Source: Rhodoluna limnophila (GTDB taxonomy: Bacteria; Actinomycetota; Actinomycetes; Actinomycetales; Microbacteriaceae). Taken from it: a stretch of 64,000 bases of DNA. Each line of letters starts with the position of its first letter. The stretch's first letter is position 1. The stretch lies in assembly GCA_945883505.1 (NCBI GenBank), contig CAMCXL010000009.1, positions 1-64,000 on the forward strand, read 5' to 3'. Below, one piece after another: positions 11,869 to 21,272 of the stretch. The notes beneath the pieces are model-generated. The model saw only the letters and a program-made list of their open reading frames with translations, searched no databases and was not told the origin of the DNA. The position numbers and the translations under genes were made by a program.

Positions 11869-11919
11869 ATGGATTGCAATTGCAGTAAAGACGGTTGTGG
11901 TTGCGGAAGCAAGAGCTAA
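11869..11919 (+). CDS. 16-aa Cys-rich micropeptide MDCNCSKDGCGCGSKS, last ORF of the nrd operon (not in the ORF track)
   Basis: ATG..TAA 13 nt after the nrdF stop, SD-like gaaagga at good spacing, terminator directly downstream. Confidence 0.6.
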   Translation: MDCNCSKDGCGCGSKS

Positions 11920-11937
11920 CCAACCCATTTGAAACAG

Positions 11938-11965
11938 CCGGCTAACTGCTGTTAGCCGGTTTTTT
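11938..11965 (+). terminator. Rho-independent terminator of the nrd operon
   Basis: CCGGCTAAC-TGCT-GTTAGCCGG followed by TTTTTT. Confidence 0.92.
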
Positions 11966-12029
11966 CATCCCCTAAAGTTTTAATCCCAGCCCCAGTAGCC
12001 TCAACAAATAGTCACGGAAGGTAAGCCTC

Positions 12030-12857
12030 ATGGACAGCGCAGTCATCCTGGCCTTCACGGTCACGCTGTTTGCTGGCCTTGCAACCGGTATTGGTTCCGC
12101 GATTGCCTTTTTGTCTAAGACAACCAACAAAGCTTTCTTTGCTCTTTCGATGGGCTTTTCAGCCGGTGTGATGATCTACCTGAGCTTCGCAGAGATCTTG
12201 CCAAAGGCCTCCGGCTACATCGCTTCCGAAAGCGGAGAAAGCAATGCCGCGGCCATTGCCGCAGCTTCTCTAATTGGCGGCATGATCTTGATGGCGCTTA
12301 TCGATGCGCTGGTTCCATCGGGTGCTAACCCGCACGAGAATACCCGCGTTGAGCTGATGAGCGAGCCGGCTGGCACCCTAGAAGAAATTGGTATCTCCCA
12401 AAAGCGCCTGCTGCAGATGGGTATCTTCGTAGCGCTGGCAATCGCCATCCACAACTTCCCCGAAGGTCTTGCAACATTTCTTCTTGTTCTTGACGATCCC
12501 GAAATCGGTATTGCTCTGGCAGTTGCCGTTGCAATGCATAACATCCCAGAAGGTATTGCCGTATCGGTTCCGGTTTACTACGCGACCAAAAGCAAGATCA
12601 AGGCGTTTCGCCTGAGCTTCCTCTCGGGCCTTGCTGAGCCAGCCGGAGCGGTGATTGGGTATCTGATCTTGGCGCCATTCCTGAGTGATTTTGTTCTGGG
12701 GGTTATCTTCGCGATGGTTGCCGGAGTCATGGTCTTTCTTGCAATTGACACCTTGCTACCGACCGCCAGAAACTCATCCCGCGGTCACCTAACGGTTTAT
12801 GGGTTGATTGGTGGCATGGCGGTTATGGCTGGAAGTTTGGTACTGCTGAGTCTTTAG
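12030..12857 (+). CDS. ZIP-family metal transporter, ZupT-like
   Basis: AIAIHNFPEGLATF and AVAMHNIPEGIAVS ZIP motifs. Confidence 0.93.
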   Translation: MDSAVILAFTVTLFAGLATGIGSAIAFLSKTTNKAFFALSMGFSAGVMIYLSFAEILPKASGYIASESGESNAAAIAAASLIGGMILMALIDALVPSGANPHENTRVELMSEPAGTLEEIGISQKRLLQMGIFVALAIAIHNFPEGLATFLLVLDDPEIGIALAVAVAMHNIPEGIAVSVPVYYATKSKIKAFRLSFLSGLAEPAGAVIGYLILAPFLSDFVLGVIFAMVAGVMVFLAIDTLLPTARNSSRGHLTVYGLIGGMAVMAGSLVLLSL

Positions 12858-12880
12858 AAGAAAGATCTCTAGAAATGCAC

Positions 12881-12914
12881 AAAGCCCCAGCTGCCTGAAG
12901 CAAGCTGGGGCTTT
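12881..12914. terminator. bidirectional terminator between the ZIP and heliorhodopsin genes
   Basis: aaagccccagct...agctggggcttt. Confidence 0.9.
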
Positions 12915-12932
12915 GTAATTTTTTGTTCTTTG

Positions 12933-13736
12933 TTAGCCAACAATCGCCGGAATGATGGCTCCAGAGAATACCTGCCAAGCAAGGATTGACTTCGCTACCA
13001 AGCTCAGGGTGATGTATGTTGCCTCACCATAGAGATAGTTCTTCCAAGGACCAATTTTCTTGTATTGGAAGGCCTGGTTGAAGGCAAAGGTGTTGAAGAA
13101 GAAGAAAAGTGCAGCGATGATGCCATAGACGAATCCAGGAATCTCTGCTGCGCTTTCGCTACCTGGCTGCAGGGTATACAAACCAATGATTAGCCAAGGA
13201 ACGATACCAGTCATGGAACCGAAGATAAATGGCAGTCCCTGGCCGTTTCCTGGGGTTTCATACTTCTCCTGAATAGCACCGAAGAAGATCATCGAAGCAT
13301 TGACGGCAAAGATACCGGCAAGGGCAGCGAAGTCAGAAACTCCGGTTAGCTGAGCGATCAGCCAAATCATTACCGACGAGGAAAGTGAATACTCAACCCA
13401 GCGGAAGTAGTTGTGGTTTAGCTTTAGCCCTGCCTTATAGCGAGGGAAGAACTGGTTAGAGGAGATTAGGAAGTGGAAAAAAGCCGAAAGCAGCAAGAAT
13501 CCAACAACTCCGGCACCGATGTTGACATCGAATAGCTCAACGCGCTCTGGCGGAACTGGAACCCCTGGAGGGCCAGTTGGGTAATCGATAGTTGCCGGGA
13601 AAAGAATCTGGTTATCAAGCAGAGTCAGAACATATCCAAGGCCTGCTGCCTGGATTAGGTGCAGAAAGCCTGCGATGACGTTGTATCTGCGCAGACCATC
13701 AATTTGTTGATTTGGTGTTCGTGTTTTCTTGGCCAA
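12933..13736 (-). CDS. heliorhodopsin
   Basis: LRRYNVIAGFLHLIQA, RWVEYSLSSSVMIWLI and YGEATYITLSLVAKSILAWQVF (Schiff-base Lys); TTG start with AGGAGG upstream. Confidence 0.93.
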   Translation of the reverse strand: MAKKTRTPNQQIDGLRRYNVIAGFLHLIQAAGLGYVLTLLDNQILFPATIDYPTGPPGVPVPPERVELFDVNIGAGVVGFLLLSAFFHFLISSNQFFPRYKAGLKLNHNYFRWVEYSLSSSVMIWLIAQLTGVSDFAALAGIFAVNASMIFFGAIQEKYETPGNGQGLPFIFGSMTGIVPWLIIGLYTLQPGSESAAEIPGFVYGIIAALFFFFNTFAFNQAFQYKKIGPWKNYLYGEATYITLSLVAKSILAWQVFSGAIIPAIVG

Positions 13737-13932
13737 GTGGTGCCTCCTATTTGTAGCCGTATTCCAACCCTAGAGGCAAGGAGGTTTTGGCTTTGGGAAA
13801 TACGCCATAAATTGGCACCCTGGCTGCCCTAGAGCACCGGCCTGAGCCTGCCAAGCAGTTTCCTCAAAGGATTTAGAGCTAGCGCTCCAAACTAGAATAT
13901 TGATGTTCAACAACGGTCGAAGGAAACTATTC

Positions 13933-14379
13933 ATGCCAACCAAGTCCACCAAAAGCCCCAAAACACCGACAGCTATGTCAGCCGCTGAAAAGCAGGCAAT
14001 CAAGGAACGCGCCCTTGAGCTAAAGGCCCAGGCCAAAGGCCAAAAGGGTGAGGCAGAGGTTGAGGCTAAGTGGAAACTCATGAAACCAGAAAACCGCCTG
14101 CTGGCTCAGTCAATCCACAAACTCGTTAAGGCAGTTGACCCAAGCATTGAAGCAAAGACTTGGTATTCCATGCCGGCCTATTACAAAGACGGGAAACTGA
14201 TCTGCTTTTTCCAAAGTGCCGATAAGTGGGGAACCAGGTATGGGACTTTGGGTTTTGATGAAAACGCCAAGCTAGATAACGGTTCGATGTGGGCAACATC
14301 GTTTGCAATCACAAAACTGACCCCAGCCAATTCCAAAGCCATTGCGGCTCTGGTGAAAAAGGCCATCGGGAAGAAGTAG
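13933..14379 (+). CDS. DUF1801-family protein
   Basis: IHKLVKAVDPSIEAKTWYSMPAYYKDGKLICFFQ; start at the Met at 13933. Confidence 0.7.
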   Translation: MPTKSTKSPKTPTAMSAAEKQAIKERALELKAQAKGQKGEAEVEAKWKLMKPENRLLAQSIHKLVKAVDPSIEAKTWYSMPAYYKDGKLICFFQSADKWGTRYGTLGFDENAKLDNGSMWATSFAITKLTPANSKAIAALVKKAIGKK

Positions 14380-14419
14380 CCGACGCCGGCCCAGTGCAGC
14401 TAAAGCTAGACTCAATTTC

Positions 14420-15907
14420 ATGAAGAACATCCCCCTCTGGATCAACGGCAAGGCCGTCGAGAGTAAGTCCGGTCGCTTCGGTGACGTCTTTGATCCAGCC
14501 CTCGGAGAAGTAGCCGGCAAAGTTGGCTTTGCCAACCAGGACGAGATCAATCAAACCATCGCTGCAGCCAAAGCTGCGTTCCCGGAATGGCGTGATCAGT
14601 CACTCACCAAGCGGATTCAGATCATGTTCAAATTCCGCGAACTACTAGAGGCCAAAAAGGGCGAGCTGGCCGAGATCATCACCTCAGAGCACGGCAAGGT
14701 CATCTCAGATGCGCTCGGGGAGATTACCCGCGGTCAAGAGGTAGTTGAGTTTGCCTGCGGTATGCCGCAGATGTTAAAGGGTGAATATTCCGAGAATGCT
14801 TCAACCAACGTCGATGTTTACTCGGTGAAGCAGCCACTTGGTGTGGTTGGAATAATCAGCCCGTTTAACTTCCCCGCCATGGTTCCGATGTGGTTTTTCC
14901 CGGTAGCTATCGCGGCAGGAAACACTGTTGTATTGAAGCCAAGCGAAAAAGACCCATCCGCTGCCCTATGGCTTGCCAAGCTCTGGAAAGAAGCAGGACT
15001 ACCTGATGGAGTATTCAACGTTCTAAATGGTGACAAGGAAGCTGTCGATGGCTTGCTCACCCATCCAGACGTTGCTTCCATTTCTTTTGTTGGATCAACA
15101 CCGATTGCCCAGTACATCTACGAGACCTCGGCCAAGCACGGCAAGCGCGTCCAAGCTCTTGGAGGAGCTAAGAACCACATGCTGGTTCTTCCAGATGCCG
15201 ACCTTGACCTAGTTGCCGACTCGGCTGTGAACGCAGGCTTTGGTTCAGCCGGTGAAAGGTGCATGGCTATCTCTGTCGTGGTGGCAGTTGAGCCAGTTGC
15301 CGATCAACTGATTGAAAAGATCAGCTCTCGCATGGCCCAGATCAAGGTTGGCGATGGCAGAAGATCCTGTGACATGGGACCTCTTGTCACCAAGGTGCAC
15401 CGCGACAAAGTTGCTTCCTATATTGAGATCGCTGAAAAAGATGGCGCCAAGGTTGTTGTGGACGGAAGAGATGTCGTCCCAGATGGCGCACCCGGTGGCT
15501 ACTGGCTAGGCCCAACACTTATTGATAAGGTCCCAACCTCTTCGAAGGTATACACCGAGGAGATCTTTGGTCCGGTGCTTTCTATTGTTCGAGTCAAGAC
15601 TTACGAAGAAGGACTGCAACTAATCAACTCCGGAGCCTTTGGAAATGGAACCGCCATCTTCACAAACGATGGCGGTGCAGCTCGTAAGTTCCAGAACGAG
15701 GTTGAGGTTGGAATGATTGGAATCAACGTTCCGATTCCGGTACCAGTTGCATACTTTAGCTTCGGTGGTTGGAAGCACTCGCTGTTTGGTGACTCCAGGG
15801 CTCACGGCGAAGAGGGTTTCCGCTTCTTCACCAAGACCAAGGTAATTACCTCGCGTTGGTTAGATCCAAGCCACGGCGGATTGAACTTAGGTTTCCCTCA
15901 GAACTAG
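14420..15907 (+). CDS. mmsA: CoA-acylating methylmalonate-semialdehyde dehydrogenase
   Basis: GKAVESKSGRFGDVFDPALGEV, AGERCMAIS active site, C-terminal FFTKTKVITSRW. Confidence 0.95.
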   Translation: MKNIPLWINGKAVESKSGRFGDVFDPALGEVAGKVGFANQDEINQTIAAAKAAFPEWRDQSLTKRIQIMFKFRELLEAKKGELAEIITSEHGKVISDALGEITRGQEVVEFACGMPQMLKGEYSENASTNVDVYSVKQPLGVVGIISPFNFPAMVPMWFFPVAIAAGNTVVLKPSEKDPSAALWLAKLWKEAGLPDGVFNVLNGDKEAVDGLLTHPDVASISFVGSTPIAQYIYETSAKHGKRVQALGGAKNHMLVLPDADLDLVADSAVNAGFGSAGERCMAISVVVAVEPVADQLIEKISSRMAQIKVGDGRRSCDMGPLVTKVHRDKVASYIEIAEKDGAKVVVDGRDVVPDGAPGGYWLGPTLIDKVPTSSKVYTEEIFGPVLSIVRVKTYEEGLQLINSGAFGNGTAIFTNDGGAARKFQNEVEVGMIGINVPIPVPVAYFSFGGWKHSLFGDSRAHGEEGFRFFTKTKVITSRWLDPSHGGLNLGFPQN

Positions 15908-15909
15908 AA

Positions 15910-15938
15910 AAACGGCGGACATAAAATGTCCGCCGTTT
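15910..15938. terminator. bidirectional terminator
   Basis: AAACGGCGGACAT-AAA-ATGTCCGCCGTTT. Confidence 0.92.
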
Positions 15939-15952
15939 CCAATTCAACTTTC

Positions 15953-17359
15953 CTAACCCCTAAGCGCCTGAGCCAACTCCCTAAAGCTCTCAACCATCTT
16001 GTTCATATCCCTCTGGGTGTGAGCGAAGGAAACCAACCACTGCTCATCAAGACCCGGAGGGGTGATGATGCCGCGGTTGATGCCCCATAGCCAACTGAGT
16101 TCAGCGAGTTCAAAGTTGGTTGCTTTGAAGTCGCGGTAATTACGAACTGCTGTTGGTGACCAGATAACTGCTCCCTTAACACCAAAACCCACAGTGTGTG
16201 CGGGGAGGGCATACTCATCGATGATTGCATCCATCTTGTCCAGGGTGTCGTTGTTGATCTTTTCTGCAGCGGCTAGCTTTGCTTCTGTTGCAATTTGATC
16301 AACAGCGATAGCAGCTGCCATAACTAGGGGGCTACCGTTATAGGTTCCGAAGTGAGGCATGCGACCGTCTACGACGGTCTCCATGTATTCCTGCTTACCT
16401 CCAAAAGCTGCCAGCGGTAAACCGCCACCGATGCTCTTGGCCAAAGTAATTAGATCCGGCTTCACGCCAACTCTTGCGGCTGCTCCAGCTACTCCAGCGG
16501 TTAGACCAGATTTCACCTCGTCAAAGATCAGTGCGACTTTGTATTTATCGCAAAGCTCTCTTACGCCTTTGAGGTAGCCCTCGTCTGGCAAGATTATCGA
16601 AAGATTTTCAACAATTGGCTCGACCATGAAGCAGGCAATTGTCTTTGAGTGCTTCTTTAGAATTGCCTCGAGGCGATCCAGGTCGTTGTATCCAACGACG
16701 AATACTTCGCCACCTTCTACCGCTTTTGGATAGTAAGGCTTAGGTGCCTTGGCAGAGCCAATCTTGTCTAGTGGTGCCTTCACAGAAACCAGAAGTGGGT
16801 CATACCCGCCGTGGTATCCACCCTCAACTTTGATAACGCCGTTCTTTCCGGTGGCTGCTCTGGCAGCCCGGATTGCGTACATCGTCGACTCGGTTCCCGA
16901 GTTGGTGAAACGAACCATGTCAACATCGAAGCGCTTCTGGAATCTCTCGGCTGCCTCGGTGGCGATAGGTGTTGGCGTCACAAACAACGTTCCGGTGTAG
17001 CGCATGGCTTTCTTGACGGCCCTGACAACATCTTTGTTGAGGTGACCTACCAGCATTGCTCCAAAGCCCATCGACAGGTCCAGTAGCTTTCGACCGTCAA
17101 CGTCTTTGAAGTAAGCGCCCTTGGCGGACACTATTGAAAGTGGGTATGGATTCCAGTGTTGGAAGCTCGAGGTAACTCCAAGCGGAAGTGATTTACTTGC
17201 CTGCTTATTGTGCTCGGCTGAAGCTGGTGTTTGGTCACGGAATTTCTTCCATTCAGCTTTAGTTAATTTTTTGACCCGAGATTCACTTACCGGGGTGTAT
17301 CTTGCCGGGGTTCTTCGTCTTCCGGCTGAATCGTGTTTTACGCTCGAAATATTCGACAC
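15953..17359 (-). CDS. class-III aminotransferase, glutamate-1-semialdehyde aminomutase-like
   Basis: DLSMGFGAMLVGHLN, FTNSGTESTMYAIRAARAATGK, LIFDEVKSGL..DLITLAKSIGGGLPLAAFGG. Confidence 0.9.
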   Translation of the reverse strand: MSNISSVKHDSAGRRRTPARYTPVSESRVKKLTKAEWKKFRDQTPASAEHNKQASKSLPLGVTSSFQHWNPYPLSIVSAKGAYFKDVDGRKLLDLSMGFGAMLVGHLNKDVVRAVKKAMRYTGTLFVTPTPIATEAAERFQKRFDVDMVRFTNSGTESTMYAIRAARAATGKNGVIKVEGGYHGGYDPLLVSVKAPLDKIGSAKAPKPYYPKAVEGGEVFVVGYNDLDRLEAILKKHSKTIACFMVEPIVENLSIILPDEGYLKGVRELCDKYKVALIFDEVKSGLTAGVAGAAARVGVKPDLITLAKSIGGGLPLAAFGGKQEYMETVVDGRMPHFGTYNGSPLVMAAAIAVDQIATEAKLAAAEKINNDTLDKMDAIIDEYALPAHTVGFGVKGAVIWSPTAVRNYRDFKATNFELAELSWLWGINRGIITPPGLDEQWLVSFAHTQRDMNKMVESFRELAQALRG

Positions 17360-17582
17360 GTTATCACTCCTTCGTGTCCTTCCATTCTCTACTAGGAATC
17401 AAATAAACGCCAATCCGCGTAAACAAAGGCGTGTGGGACCGATATTTTTTGAGTTTTTGCAAAAAACTTTTTTATTTTTGATGACTTTTTTGTGGAAAGT
17501 CACCAATTAACTTGCTTTTTCCCAGAATCAACACTCAGTCCTAAAAAAGCTAAGGCGAGAACCTTCCAATAGGCTTTGACTG

Positions 17583-18440
17583 ATGAGAGCAGATCTTTTA
17601 GCACTTGGCGCGATTGTGCTTTGGGCATCGCTTGCTACCTTGGCAACCCTGCTTTCAGAAATCCCACCACTACTTCTTACTGGCACAGGTCTTGTGATTG
17701 GTTCGGTAATTTCTCTGCCGCTATCGGGATTCAAGCTTTCGGCTTGGAAGATTCCTATGAAGACTTTGGCTGTCGGGGTCTATGGACTATTTGGTTACCA
17801 CCTGATGCTGTTTGTTGCTCTCCAGAGCGCTCCCGCGGTTGAAGCCAACCTGGTGAACTACCTCTGGCCGCTACTGATTGTTGTTCTGGCTCCGCTATTT
17901 ACCAAGTCACTAACTCTTGGACTCAGACACATCGTGGCAGCCATATCAGGATTCGCTGGAGCGGCGCTGGCCATAACTTCGGCCTCCCAGATCGGTGGGT
18001 CACTGGGGTTTGAGACCGGCTACCTGTTTGCTCTGGCAGCTGCCGTTATATGGGCAACCTATTCGCTGATGACCACAAAGTTGCCAGCTTTTCCAACTTC
18101 AGCTATCGGGGCCTTTGGGTTGGTTGCTGGTCTGTTGGCAATCGGAGCGCACTTCCTCCTCGAGCAGCCGGCAGCTATTTCGGGAACCGACTGGTTGCTA
18201 CTTGCACTTCTTGGACTTGGTCCGCTGGGAGCATCCTTTTACTTCTGGGACGCCGCTCTAAAGATCGGCGACCCGAGAAGAATCGGATTGTTGGCTTTTT
18301 TGACTCCGCTTTTGTCAACTGTCTTGCTACTTATAGTTAGCGGCAAACCACTTTCTTGGCAGCTTGCCATTGCAACCGCTTTGATTGTTGGTGGAGCGGT
18401 ACTTGGTTCTAGAACTTCGAGTGTTGCGAACAGTTATTAG
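17583..18440 (+). CDS. EamA-family (DMT) transporter
   Basis: Ten-TM DMT pattern, two EamA-like halves. Confidence 0.85.
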   Translation: MRADLLALGAIVLWASLATLATLLSEIPPLLLTGTGLVIGSVISLPLSGFKLSAWKIPMKTLAVGVYGLFGYHLMLFVALQSAPAVEANLVNYLWPLLIVVLAPLFTKSLTLGLRHIVAAISGFAGAALAITSASQIGGSLGFETGYLFALAAAVIWATYSLMTTKLPAFPTSAIGAFGLVAGLLAIGAHFLLEQPAAISGTDWLLLALLGLGPLGASFYFWDAALKIGDPRRIGLLAFLTPLLSTVLLLIVSGKPLSWQLAIATALIVGGAVLGSRTSSVANSY

Positions 18441-18466
18441 AAGCTGATTCTTGGGAGAATTGCCAG

Positions 18467-19396
18467 ATGAGCAATGCTGAGCAAAACCCGGTAGCAAAAA
18501 GTAGAGCCTTGAACTTTGGACTGAACTTTTTGCGCGGTGGCCTGATAGGAATTGCGGAGATCATTCCAGGTGTTTCGGGTGGAACAATTGCGCTAATAAC
18601 CGGTGTCTATACCAGGATTATAAACTCGGCCTCGGACGCGGTCCGAGGCTTTCTGTTACTATTTGGTTTCTCTAAAACAAAGCTTGCCGAATCAAGAACC
18701 AGATTCAAGGCAATGTCTTGGGCGCTTTTAGTTCCGCTACTTATTGGGATGGTCACCGCAATCTTTGTTGCGGCCGGTGTTGTTGAACCGCTACTCGAGC
18801 AGTACCCAACTTTGACCAGGGCTTTATTTGCAGGGCTGATTGCAGCTTCGCTGATTGTTCCAATCAGGCTTTCGGGAGCTCGCTGGGGTCTTTTTGATTA
18901 TGCACTTGCACTACTAGCAGCGCTAGCGGCTTTTGCGCTGACTTCTATCCCCAGAGCAATGGATGCTGACCCAGGATTTTTTGTGATTGTTGCTTCGGCG
19001 GCGCTAGCGGTGTGTGCTCTTGTGCTACCTGGAATCTCTGGTTCTTATTTGCTGCTGGCTTTAGGAATGTATGCCCCAACCCTTGCCGCTGTAAACAATC
19101 GAGACTTTGGTTACCTCGGAACTTTCGTGCTGGGAGCAATCTTAGGTCTGGCTGGTTTCGTCAGTGCTTTGCAGTGGCTACTGGAGCATAAGCGGAAGCT
19201 AACTCTGGTTGTCATGACCGGACTTATGGTTGGATCCCTCAGAGCGCTTTGGCCCTGGCAGTCTGAAAACGGTGAACTAATGCCGGCTACAAACTTCCAG
19301 TTTGAAATCCTGGCGTTTGTAGTTGGGGTTTTGTTCGTGGCTGCGATGATCTGGTTTGAGAAGTTGGCACTGAATAAAGCCTCAAAGCTTTCGTGA
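18467..19396 (+). CDS. DUF368 membrane protein (PopT-type polyprenyl-phosphate transporter family)
   Basis: GLIGIAEIIPGVSGGTIALITGVY and LVLPGISGSYLLLALGMY DUF368 motifs. Confidence 0.92.
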   Translation: MSNAEQNPVAKSRALNFGLNFLRGGLIGIAEIIPGVSGGTIALITGVYTRIINSASDAVRGFLLLFGFSKTKLAESRTRFKAMSWALLVPLLIGMVTAIFVAAGVVEPLLEQYPTLTRALFAGLIAASLIVPIRLSGARWGLFDYALALLAALAAFALTSIPRAMDADPGFFVIVASAALAVCALVLPGISGSYLLLALGMYAPTLAAVNNRDFGYLGTFVLGAILGLAGFVSALQWLLEHKRKLTLVVMTGLMVGSLRALWPWQSENGELMPATNFQFEILAFVVGVLFVAAMIWFEKLALNKASKLS

Positions 19397-19438
19397 GAGA
19401 ATCTAGGCAATAGCTAAGTATTGCTCGGGGGCAGGTCA

Positions 19439-20368
19439 GTGAATCAAGTAATCGGTCGGCCCTGGGTCGCCATGTATACGGTCGCTGGTCTTATCTGGGG
19501 CGGTTCCTTTCTTTTTGTCGAGTACGCCCTAACAGCCCTAACCCCAATTGGGGTGGCCTTCTGGCGAACAGCCTTTGGGGCTATTGCGATGCTAATCGCA
19601 ATACTTATCTATCGTTCAAAGCTTCCAACAAGCATTGATGCTTGGCGCAAGATGGCAATCGCCGGAATGCTGATGAGCTCAATTCCTTTTACCCTGTTTG
19701 CCTTTGCTCAGACCTATGTGACAAGTGCACTGGCCAGCATCTTGAACGCTGTGACACCAATCGCCACAGTGATTGTGATGTTGATTGCTTTTAGGTCCGA
19801 GAAGCTATTGCCGCATGTAGTTGTGGGGTTAGTTGTTGGCCTTTTTGGGGTGCTAATAGTTTTGGGGGTTTGGCAGGGCTTTGGTGATAACGAGCCCCTG
19901 GCAATTGTGGCTTTGCTTGCAGCGGTGACCTGCTACGGCATTGGAACCCCCTACGTCAGAAAATACTTAGCGCCCCTGAAGCTCTCAACCGAGGTTGCGG
20001 TATTTGGCCAGATCGGAACAGCAGCACTTACGCTGCTGCCGGTTTATTTGCTCTCTGGTCAGTACTTCACATCCGTTCCAACCGTCACAGCAATAGCCTC
20101 GGTGGTTGCTATCGGGGCGCTTGGAAGCGGTGTTGCATACCTGCTGTTTTACAAAGTGCTAGATGTTGTTGGGAGTGCAATCGCCTCTTCTGTGACATAC
20201 ATCACTCCAATCATTGCCGTTATCCTCGGGGTGCTACTACTAAACGAAGAGCTGCACTGGTACGAGCCAGTGGGTGGAGTGATAATCATTCTTGGCGCTG
20301 CCATTTCTCAAGGAAGCATCCTTGAGATATTTAGGTCCAGAAGATCAGGGGTCAAACAAAATGCTTAG
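19439..20368 (+). CDS. EamA-family transporter
   Basis: Two EamA repeats; GTG start chosen over the upstream TTG at 19421. Confidence 0.88.
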   Translation: MNQVIGRPWVAMYTVAGLIWGGSFLFVEYALTALTPIGVAFWRTAFGAIAMLIAILIYRSKLPTSIDAWRKMAIAGMLMSSIPFTLFAFAQTYVTSALASILNAVTPIATVIVMLIAFRSEKLLPHVVVGLVVGLFGVLIVLGVWQGFGDNEPLAIVALLAAVTCYGIGTPYVRKYLAPLKLSTEVAVFGQIGTAALTLLPVYLLSGQYFTSVPTVTAIASVVAIGALGSGVAYLLFYKVLDVVGSAIASSVTYITPIIAVILGVLLLNEELHWYEPVGGVIIILGAAISQGSILEIFRSRRSGVKQNA

Positions 20369-21272
20369 CGCCATCAAGGCCTCCAAGGTCGACCTAGTTT
20401 TATTGGCCGTTGCCATAGTCTGGGGGGCAAGCTATCTCTCAGCTAAGGCCATCACGCCGTTTGCAACTGTCCCGGCGATGCTTTCTGTTCGCTTTGCGAT
20501 AGCAACCCTGGCCATGGTTGCTATTTGGCTAATTCGAAGAAAAAAGTTTTCCAAGACCGATCTGGTGCTTGGAACAATCTTTGGACTAACCCAGTCAGCG
20601 ATCATGAGTGTTGAGACCTTCGGTCTCAAGATCACCTCGGCAACCAACGCTGGACTACTTATCTCTTTGACCATCATCTTCACCCCCATCATGGAATCGG
20701 CCTGGAATAAGCGCTGGCTACCAAGATCGTTCTTTTTAGCTGCCGTTGGCGCAATAGTCGGCGTTGCCTTACTGGTGACCGGCAACGGCATCCAAGAACC
20801 AAACTTCGGTGATGTGCTGTTGTTTATTGCGGCCATCGTTCGGGCCGTTCACGTAACAGCCCAGGGAGTTCTAACCAGAAACCGCGAAGCATCGAGTTTC
20901 AACATGATCTTGATGCAGTGCCTAACGGCCACCGTGGTGTTCTTTGTCTTTGATGTTCAGGGAGCCTTTGATGCGATTGCAACCTTTGGTCCGGCTCAGT
21001 GGGCAGGAACTTTGTTCCTGGCACTATTTTGTTCGGTCTTTGCTTTCGTCGCCCAGCTCTGGGCAATTAGAAGAACCTCTGCCTCGAGGTCATCACTTTT
21101 GTTGGCAACCGAGCCAATCTGGGCGGTAGTCATCGCTGTTCTATTCGGCGGCGAGACCCTGGCTCTTCTTGGAATAGTTGGAGCCGTTGTAATTATCGCC
21201 AGCACCTACGTGGGCCAAGGAATTGAAACCAGACACCGCGAGAAGTTCGAAGCTCAGTTTCCAAAGAGCTAG
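20361..21272 (+). CDS. EamA-family transporter
   Basis: EamA topology; start at the Met at 20361, 8-bp overlap with the preceding gene. Confidence 0.88.
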   Translation: MLSAIKASKVDLVLLAVAIVWGASYLSAKAITPFATVPAMLSVRFAIATLAMVAIWLIRRKKFSKTDLVLGTIFGLTQSAIMSVETFGLKITSATNAGLLISLTIIFTPIMESAWNKRWLPRSFFLAAVGAIVGVALLVTGNGIQEPNFGDVLLFIAAIVRAVHVTAQGVLTRNREASSFNMILMQCLTATVVFFVFDVQGAFDAIATFGPAQWAGTLFLALFCSVFAFVAQLWAIRRTSASRSSLLLATEPIWAVVIAVLFGGETLALLGIVGAVVIIASTYVGQGIETRHREKFEAQFPKS

